From assembly GCA_020186115.1 (NCBI GenBank), contig WSYJ01000099.1:682001-746000 (forward strand): DNA of 64,000 bases. Direction: 5' to 3'. Under the pieces are notes generated by a model that was not told the DNA's origin, ran no database searches, and was given only the letters and a program-made list of their open reading frames with translations. Below are positions 59,205 to 64,000 of this stretch, piece after piece; the first letter of the stretch is position 1; each line of letters starts with the position of its first letter. This DNA comes from Histomonas meleagridis. Its lineage: Eukaryota > Parabasalia > Tritrichomonadida > Dientamoebidae. The translations under genes were made by a program, and so were the position numbers.

Positions 59205-59538
59205 AATAAAAATATTTCGATGATCGATAACTTTGATCGTTTTCTTAGAATTTGATTCAATTTTTTCTACGTCATTAGAGGTTTGTCGATTGCAATAGTT
59301 TATTTGGTCGACATACCTGAAAATATTGGATTAGCTAATCCGATAATAATCAATTGAAAATATTTTCTTAATATATTTGTCCTCATTATGTCCATTTTGT
59401 ATACATTATTGATCGTTGTTCAACCTTTAGGTAAAGTATACAATTCGTTCTGCGTCAAAGTTCTAAGTTAGGGTGAAATATAATCAAGAAATAAGGATTA
59501 AAAAAAAAAATTGGGCTCATTTGCTTTATTCATTTGAC
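59205..59538. other. 334-bp gap
   Basis: This lies between the TM9SF-like and PLAC8 genes. No frame or motif is recognised. Confidence 0.35.
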
Positions 59539-59844
59539 TTAAGCTTGTGTGCCACGGTTGATCTTATCGAGTTGACGAGTATCTTGGCAAACTGCGCATG
59601 GACCACAGAAAGTGTAAACAAAGCAGTCAGTGGTGTAGTGAGAATCTGTTTGTCCAAGCATCTTCCTGATGTTGGAACGTGTCCAGATTGGACAAGCATA
59701 ACCACAAAGGTGGCAGATTGTGCATGGTTCGTTTCTTGAATCAGCCCAGTTTTGAGCAGCAGCGCATTCGAAGCAAAACATTGTATAAAGGCATCCCTTG
59801 CAGTCCTTCATGCATTCGAAAAGTCCTGTTGAGTATTCAGCCAT
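59539..59844 (-). CDS. PLAC8-domain cysteine-rich protein
   Basis: ATG 59844 gives 101 residues (a TTG-initiated extension to 59877 is rejected). The domain shows GLFECMKDCKGCLYTMFCFE, a Cys-x2-Cys-rich first half, and FCGPCAVCQDTRQLD, the characteristic PLAC8 end (F-C-x-x-C-x-x-x-Q-x-x-R-E/Q-L). PLAC8/Fcr/Cnf proteins are small membrane-associated proteins tied to metal export, cell size or calcium entry in other eukaryotes; the role here is unknown. Codon use suggests good expression. Confidence 0.88.
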   Translation of the reverse strand: MAEYSTGLFECMKDCKGCLYTMFCFECAAAQNWADSRNEPCTICHLCGYACPIWTRSNIRKMLGQTDSHYTTDCFVYTFCGPCAVCQDTRQLDKINRGTQA

Positions 59845-60251
59845 CAGGAAAATGAAATGATATTGTAATAAACTCAAAAAAATTCAAATAAAATTCACAA
59901 ATTTGATATAATTGCAATTAATTATCGTCTGGCTAATACCATTGAAATTGACTCAATCGGTTTAACATAACTCGTCGGTTAAACAACAAAATATATACAA
60001 AAAGTTTCCGCTTCACTTGTGGTGTGTTTTTGGGGGTTAACGTCGTTTCTAAATTCAGAACAAAGGTCCGTCAAAATGACGATCGTCATAATGACCAAAA
60101 TTTTCGATTTTTACTTAGAAAAATATTTTAAAACATATTTATTCCATAGAATATACTATATTTATGACATATATGTGTAAATATTTACAACCTCTTGGAA
60201 AAAAAAATGAATTTTTAATAAGATTTTATTTCATACATCTGTTGAATTATT
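59845..60251. other. 407-bp gap containing two GTTAA-type motifs
   Basis: TCGGTTAAAC (59974-59983) and GGTTAACGTCG (60036-60046) lie upstream of the PLAC8 gene and may be promoter elements. No gene is present. Confidence 0.35.
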
Positions 60252-60575
60252 TTAGCTTAGCTTGTCCATGTCGTTCTTGAGTATGATTAATCGTTCTTCT
60301 TGTTCTGTTAATTCTGTCCATTTGGCTTTGATTGGTTCAACATCTTCAACTTTTTCTTGTAACCTTGAATTTTCAAGCTCTAGTTCTTCTATTTCTTGTC
60401 TGTAGTTGAAAAGCATTGCTTCTAACTCAGATACTAAATTTGCAAATTCAATTTCTTCATCTGTTTGTTCAACTTGTTGTAAGATCCAAAAATCAGTTGC
60501 TGTTTTCTTGTATAGCTGTTTGTAATCGGAGTTCTTTTTGGAGAATTCTTTTAGAGCTTTTCCGCTTCTTCTCAT
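60252..60575 (-). CDS. small coiled-coil protein
   Basis: The 107 residues comprise a basic head (RRSGKALKEFSKKNSDYKQL) and a continuous coiled coil (ELEAMLFNYRQEIEELELEN, RLQEKVEDVEPIKAKW). No family is assigned. The motif TTTAACGTTC on the minus strand (60595-60604) lies about 20 bp before ATG 60575, in line with other active genes here. Confidence 0.55.
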   Translation of the reverse strand: MRRSGKALKEFSKKNSDYKQLYKKTATDFWILQQVEQTDEEIEFANLVSELEAMLFNYRQEIEELELENSRLQEKVEDVEPIKAKWTELTEQEERLIILKNDMDKLS

Positions 60576-60593
60576 TTTTTCGGTTTAGAATTT

Positions 60594-60604
60594 TCGAACG
60601 TTAA
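60594..60604 (-). promoter_or_regulatory. AACGTT promoter motif
   Basis: TTAACGTTCG on the minus strand, about 20 bp upstream of the ATG at 60575, has the same palindromic core as the sites at 2081, 4428 and 55402. Confidence 0.42.
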
Positions 60605-60664
60605 ATTTCATCTATCGTCACATGATGAAAAAAACATAAAATAAAACAAAAAAAATGCATGAAA

Positions 60665-60862
60665 TCATTTTTTACTTGGAATAGAGGTTAGATAAGAACG
60701 CCATTCAGAAACTAGTTGGGTTAATTGCTCTGTCGTTTTGTCCAAACAATCAATAAATTCAATCAATTCATTATCATTCTTCATACGTAATATCATTAAA
60801 AATTCATTTGTTTGGTCGATAACCAATTCGACGTTGGTGAGCATTAATTCGTTACTTTGCAT
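60665..60862 (-). CDS. small helical protein of unknown function
   Basis: The 65-residue product is two amphipathic helices (MLTNVELVIDQTNEFLMILR and IEFIDCLDKTTEQLTQLVSE), the shape of small coiled-coil subunits of larger complexes. It has no recognisable family. A clean ATG and TGA and its place between two minus-strand genes support it moderately. Confidence 0.42.
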   Translation of the reverse strand: MQSNELMLTNVELVIDQTNEFLMILRMKNDNELIEFIDCLDKTTEQLTQLVSEWRSYLTSIPSKK

Positions 60863-61338
60863 TAAGAATCTTCATTCAAACATCAAAATTTTGATTGCAT
60901 AATTATGACTTTTTGAGTGATTTACGCGAATCGTTAAAACCATTTTTGAACTTAATTATGTTCTGTATAAAAGATTGATTAAGAACAAAAGGTCATATTA
61001 ATGCAAAGCACAAAAGGACTAGTTCTAACCTATACGACAAAAAAAAATACATATTTGTAAAATTTGCATTTGGAAATTTTTAATTATTAACAACCAAATT
61101 ACCATCTACAGGTACAATAAAAATTGGGCCGCAGTCAAACAAAACGCATATGTGCCCAAATTTTGGTTTTCCTTTTAACGAATTTTCGCGTGTTTCCCAT
61201 CCAAAATACGCTTCAAGTGTAAACTCTTCAGTTTTTGAATGTGACTACGATTACTTTTCATTCATTCGGCGCTATCGCGCAGTAAACCATTCAAATATTA
61301 AAAAATAAAATATTTTATTTAAATGATAAAACATAAAT
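60863..61338. other. 476-bp intergenic region
   Basis: This lies between the small helical protein and the 3' end of importin-beta. I see no gene. Confidence 0.4.
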
Positions 61339-63978
61339 TCATTTCTTGGGTAATATCACCAATAGTTCTCTTGCCTTTTCAGCGTTTTTATTAGATGAAT
61401 TTGAGATTCTAATCAAGTAGTTTGTCACGTTTCTGTTATTAATGTATGCGTGATATTTCAGTGTGATTTCGTCCCTCATTCTCACCACTTCATCAAGGAA
61501 CTTCACAATTGAGTTGTATAATGACTGCGATTTGAACACGTCGACACATAACTTCCACGATGTAAACAAACCGAACAATACAATGCAATTTCCCTTATCG
61601 CAGAAGAATTGTTCGTCGTTTTCACTTGCGATGATGATAGCGCCTGACAAATATAACAATGCTTGTGCCAAATTATCGAATTCTAATATGTCGCCACTTG
61701 ATTCTTCATCGTAAGAAATGTTAGAAAAGTATTGTAATATTTCCATTGCGATTGGTCTAAATTGTAATGATTTATCTTTAAGTGCTCGAATTATTTCACT
61801 TAAGCTATATATTGGTTCTATTATGTCCTTAATGGTCAATACATCCGATTTAATGTTCGATACTAAAAGCTCTATAAATCGTGGAGTGTATTGTATGACA
61901 ATATCATTTGGTGAGGATCGATATAAATCGCCAATAACCATTGAACTTGATGAGATTAATGTAGGAGATTGACTTTGTTGAGATGCATCGATAAATGAAA
62001 TGACTTTTTGCGTATATTCAATCATGAAGCTACTTGAACGAAATGCTTCGTCATGGGACATTATAACAATCAAATACCCTAATGGATCAAAGATTTTATC
62101 TCCAATTGTGTCTTGACATGCATTACATAATTCATATAATATTGTAAATGAGGTAGTAATAAATTGATCATTAACTGTGGAAACATTAATGACGAGATGG
62201 ATATTGGAATATGAATATTTTAACATGGTGATTAGACTGGTTTGATACATTAATAGATTATGAGAATCAATATTAGTTTGCTTGGTGGAGATTTCATATA
62301 AGCGATTTAATATAAATTGACTGAATTGGATTTTGAAGGGTAATGCTTCTTGTGGTGTGGCTTCAAATAAGTTAATAATAGAATCAAGTGAATACGTTAA
62401 AAATTTGTTGTCAAAAATATCGGGTCTATCGTAAACCGAAAAAAGTAAATTGAAAAAGTTCGGGAAGACGTTTGTCAGCGGCACGAAAACAGAATTTTGT
62501 TTCTTGTAGCGATAAAAGTATCGATATGCTACATAACATCCACTTCGCGAACGAATAGTATCGAGTTTTAAGAGTTGCTCTATGTATTGTCCTATAAATT
62601 GTAGTTCTTCTTCCCTATTATCTGATAATTTATGAGCATATATTAAATCACCAAATAAAAGAATAGCTGCTTCACTAACTTTAAGGCTTGGATCACTTAT
62701 AGAGATGTTAGCTAAAGTAGTGGCAATGTTACGAAAGAGTTGAGTTAAATTTGTATTATGAATTTTAGCAATGCATCTAAAAGATGTAAATGCAGAATAT
62801 CGAACTTGCCATTGTTGTGATTGGAAGTTTTGAGTGAAGAATTGAACTATTGGTTCAATGAGAGAATCTGATGAAATCTTACAAAATTGATGAAGTGTTT
62901 CAGTAGCAATACATCCAATAGAGTGCAAGTTATCATCAACGTTCTCATCAATTTGAGGAATTAATACTAATATATATTGAAGTAAAGAAGAAGCTGCATT
63001 TTTGGTTATTTTTGGTTCTTCGCGTTTTTCGCCAATTTTTTCAATTTCAGCTTTTTCAATTTTTGACACTTTTTTCCAAAACTGCAAAAACATTTTGATG
63101 CGCTGTGCGTCATTACTTTGGAAATCAGTTGTTACAACCTTAAAAACAACTTCTAACGCTTCCATTGAGATGATGGTGTACGTGCATTTGATGAATTGTG
63201 CTAGTAATTTATATATCGATTCATGAATATGAGGATCTGGATGAGGAAAATTATTTATAATTATTGTAAATAATTGGTTGCGTAATCCTTCATCTTTATT
63301 AAGGACGGAGTAATAAGATGTACGAATTGCATTATAAAGTGTTTCTAAGGTGATGCTTTTGTATGGAATTGGTGCATCAACTGATAATACTTGGAAGCAT
63401 ATCTCAAATACCATCTTCTTAATACCTTCATAAGCTTGAATCTTTCGAGTATATCTAATTAATGGTGGATGATCTGATATACGAAAGAATTCATTTAATG
63501 CTGAAAGTGCCCCTAATTGTGCAAACTCGCCATATTGTTCTTTGTTCACAATTAGAGATTGAAGAATATTAAAGAAATCTGGCCATAAATTATTTTTAAT
63601 TTCAATTTGTTCAATGTTTGCAAGCAAATTTGCACAACAATTTCTCATTGCTTCTTCTTTGAACATTAGGCCACGAACTAGTGCTTGTTTTATTTGCATT
63701 CTTTGTTGTTCGGGAATTGATAACCAAATATTTGTAATTGCAATTAAATTAATTACTTTTGTAGGCCGTAATAAATTTCTAATGAATACGGTGGCTGTGA
63801 ATGCAAGTTGAAGTGTGACTCCATCTGATAAAAGAATTTTTGATAAAAAATCCAAATATTGTATTGGTTCTGCGTCTTTGAATTGAAGCAGCCTCGTTGA
63901 CGCAGCTTGTTGGTCACCGTTTGCTTGCCCAGTAGCAATTAAAAGGCTTTGAACAAACTCATCAAACACAGAACTCAT
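61339..63978 (-). CDS. importin subunit beta-1 (karyopherin-beta)
   Basis: The 879-residue protein is a full HEAT-repeat solenoid of the length usual for importin-beta-1. The N-terminal repeats contain ASTRLLQFKDAEPIQYLDFL and a LQLAFTATVFIRNLLR helix. The repeat FQSQQWQVRYSAFTSFRCIA matches the conserved W-x-x-R-x-A-A-x-x-A-x-G-x-I motif of importin-beta HEAT repeats. It carries importin-alpha or cargo through nuclear pores under RanGTP control. An acidic loop of the type that contacts importin-alpha is weak. It ends in TGA. ATG 63978 is the first in frame, 22 bp from the window edge. Confidence 0.78.
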   Translation of the reverse strand: MSSVFDEFVQSLLIATGQANGDQQAASTRLLQFKDAEPIQYLDFLSKILLSDGVTLQLAFTATVFIRNLLRPTKVINLIAITNIWLSIPEQQRMQIKQALVRGLMFKEEAMRNCCANLLANIEQIEIKNNLWPDFFNILQSLIVNKEQYGEFAQLGALSALNEFFRISDHPPLIRYTRKIQAYEGIKKMVFEICFQVLSVDAPIPYKSITLETLYNAIRTSYYSVLNKDEGLRNQLFTIIINNFPHPDPHIHESIYKLLAQFIKCTYTIISMEALEVVFKVVTTDFQSNDAQRIKMFLQFWKKVSKIEKAEIEKIGEKREEPKITKNAASSLLQYILVLIPQIDENVDDNLHSIGCIATETLHQFCKISSDSLIEPIVQFFTQNFQSQQWQVRYSAFTSFRCIAKIHNTNLTQLFRNIATTLANISISDPSLKVSEAAILLFGDLIYAHKLSDNREEELQFIGQYIEQLLKLDTIRSRSGCYVAYRYFYRYKKQNSVFVPLTNVFPNFFNLLFSVYDRPDIFDNKFLTYSLDSIINLFEATPQEALPFKIQFSQFILNRLYEISTKQTNIDSHNLLMYQTSLITMLKYSYSNIHLVINVSTVNDQFITTSFTILYELCNACQDTIGDKIFDPLGYLIVIMSHDEAFRSSSFMIEYTQKVISFIDASQQSQSPTLISSSSMVIGDLYRSSPNDIVIQYTPRFIELLVSNIKSDVLTIKDIIEPIYSLSEIIRALKDKSLQFRPIAMEILQYFSNISYDEESSGDILEFDNLAQALLYLSGAIIIASENDEQFFCDKGNCIVLFGLFTSWKLCVDVFKSQSLYNSIVKFLDEVVRMRDEITLKYHAYINNRNVTNYLIRISNSSNKNAEKARELLVILPKK

Positions 63979-64000
63979 TGGTCAAATGAAATGTTATGTG

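Overview
This is AT-rich nuclear DNA of a protist, most likely a trichomonad (parabasalid), and probably a tritrichomonad. Four things point there. Almost every gene is a single uninterrupted reading frame with short intergenic gaps. Surface-type BspA-like leucine-rich repeat proteins, DUF3447/ankyrin proteins and a secreted NlpC/P60 peptidase, all families expanded in Trichomonas and Tritrichomonas, occur together. A mariner transposon sits in the window. Myb-type promoter motifs (AACGTT and CCGTTT cores) lie just upstream of several ATGs. The species is inferred; no search was possible.

Layout. Positions 1-7845 are gene-dense: a partial karyopherin, a SPATA4-like calponin-homology protein, a Vti1-like SNARE, an IQ-motif protein, an armadillo-type protein, a basic small protein and a PDK1-like kinase. 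Positions 7900-20700 are a graveyard of mobile and repeated DNA: a 255-bp inverted repeat carrying a tRNA-Cys gene in each arm, two decayed non-LTR retrotransposons (one split by a mariner), a transposase fragment, an actin-like pseudogene, an element with long terminal inverted repeats, a third tRNA-Cys, a tRNA-Ile and two copies of an unidentified gene relic. Positions 20737-34500 hold an unidentified protein, a large frameshifted BspA-like surface protein, the exocyst subunit Sec6, an ankyrin gene and the NlpC/P60 peptidase. Positions 34500-45300 hold a mucin-like membrane protein, a zinc alcohol dehydrogenase, an LCAT-type acyltransferase/lipase, a CaMKK-like kinase, relics of surface and ankyrin genes, and a coiled-coil (possibly BAR-type) protein. 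Positions 45550-64000 hold a second ankyrin gene, a double-domain adenosine deaminase, coiled-coil proteins, a membrane protein, ribosomal protein eL24, an eIF4E-like protein, a TM9SF-like protein, a PLAC8 protein, small coiled-coil proteins and importin-beta.

Most intact genes are housekeeping (nuclear import, vesicle traffic and exocytosis, translation, signalling, purine and lipid metabolism). They are interleaved with host-interaction families (BspA-like, mucin-like, NlpC/P60).

The most striking observation is in the two ankyrin genes (31209-33748 and 45554-48146, both minus strand). After an ordinary N-terminal frame, each continues as eight ankyrin-repeat modules, full ones exactly 90 nt (30 codons, no stops), separated by very AT-rich spacers of almost always exactly 80 nt. 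The spacers always fall at the same residue of the repeat. They lack GT-AG borders, and read-through would shift the frame. They look like unrecognised introns or another removed or bypassed element, and they deserve direct transcript testing.
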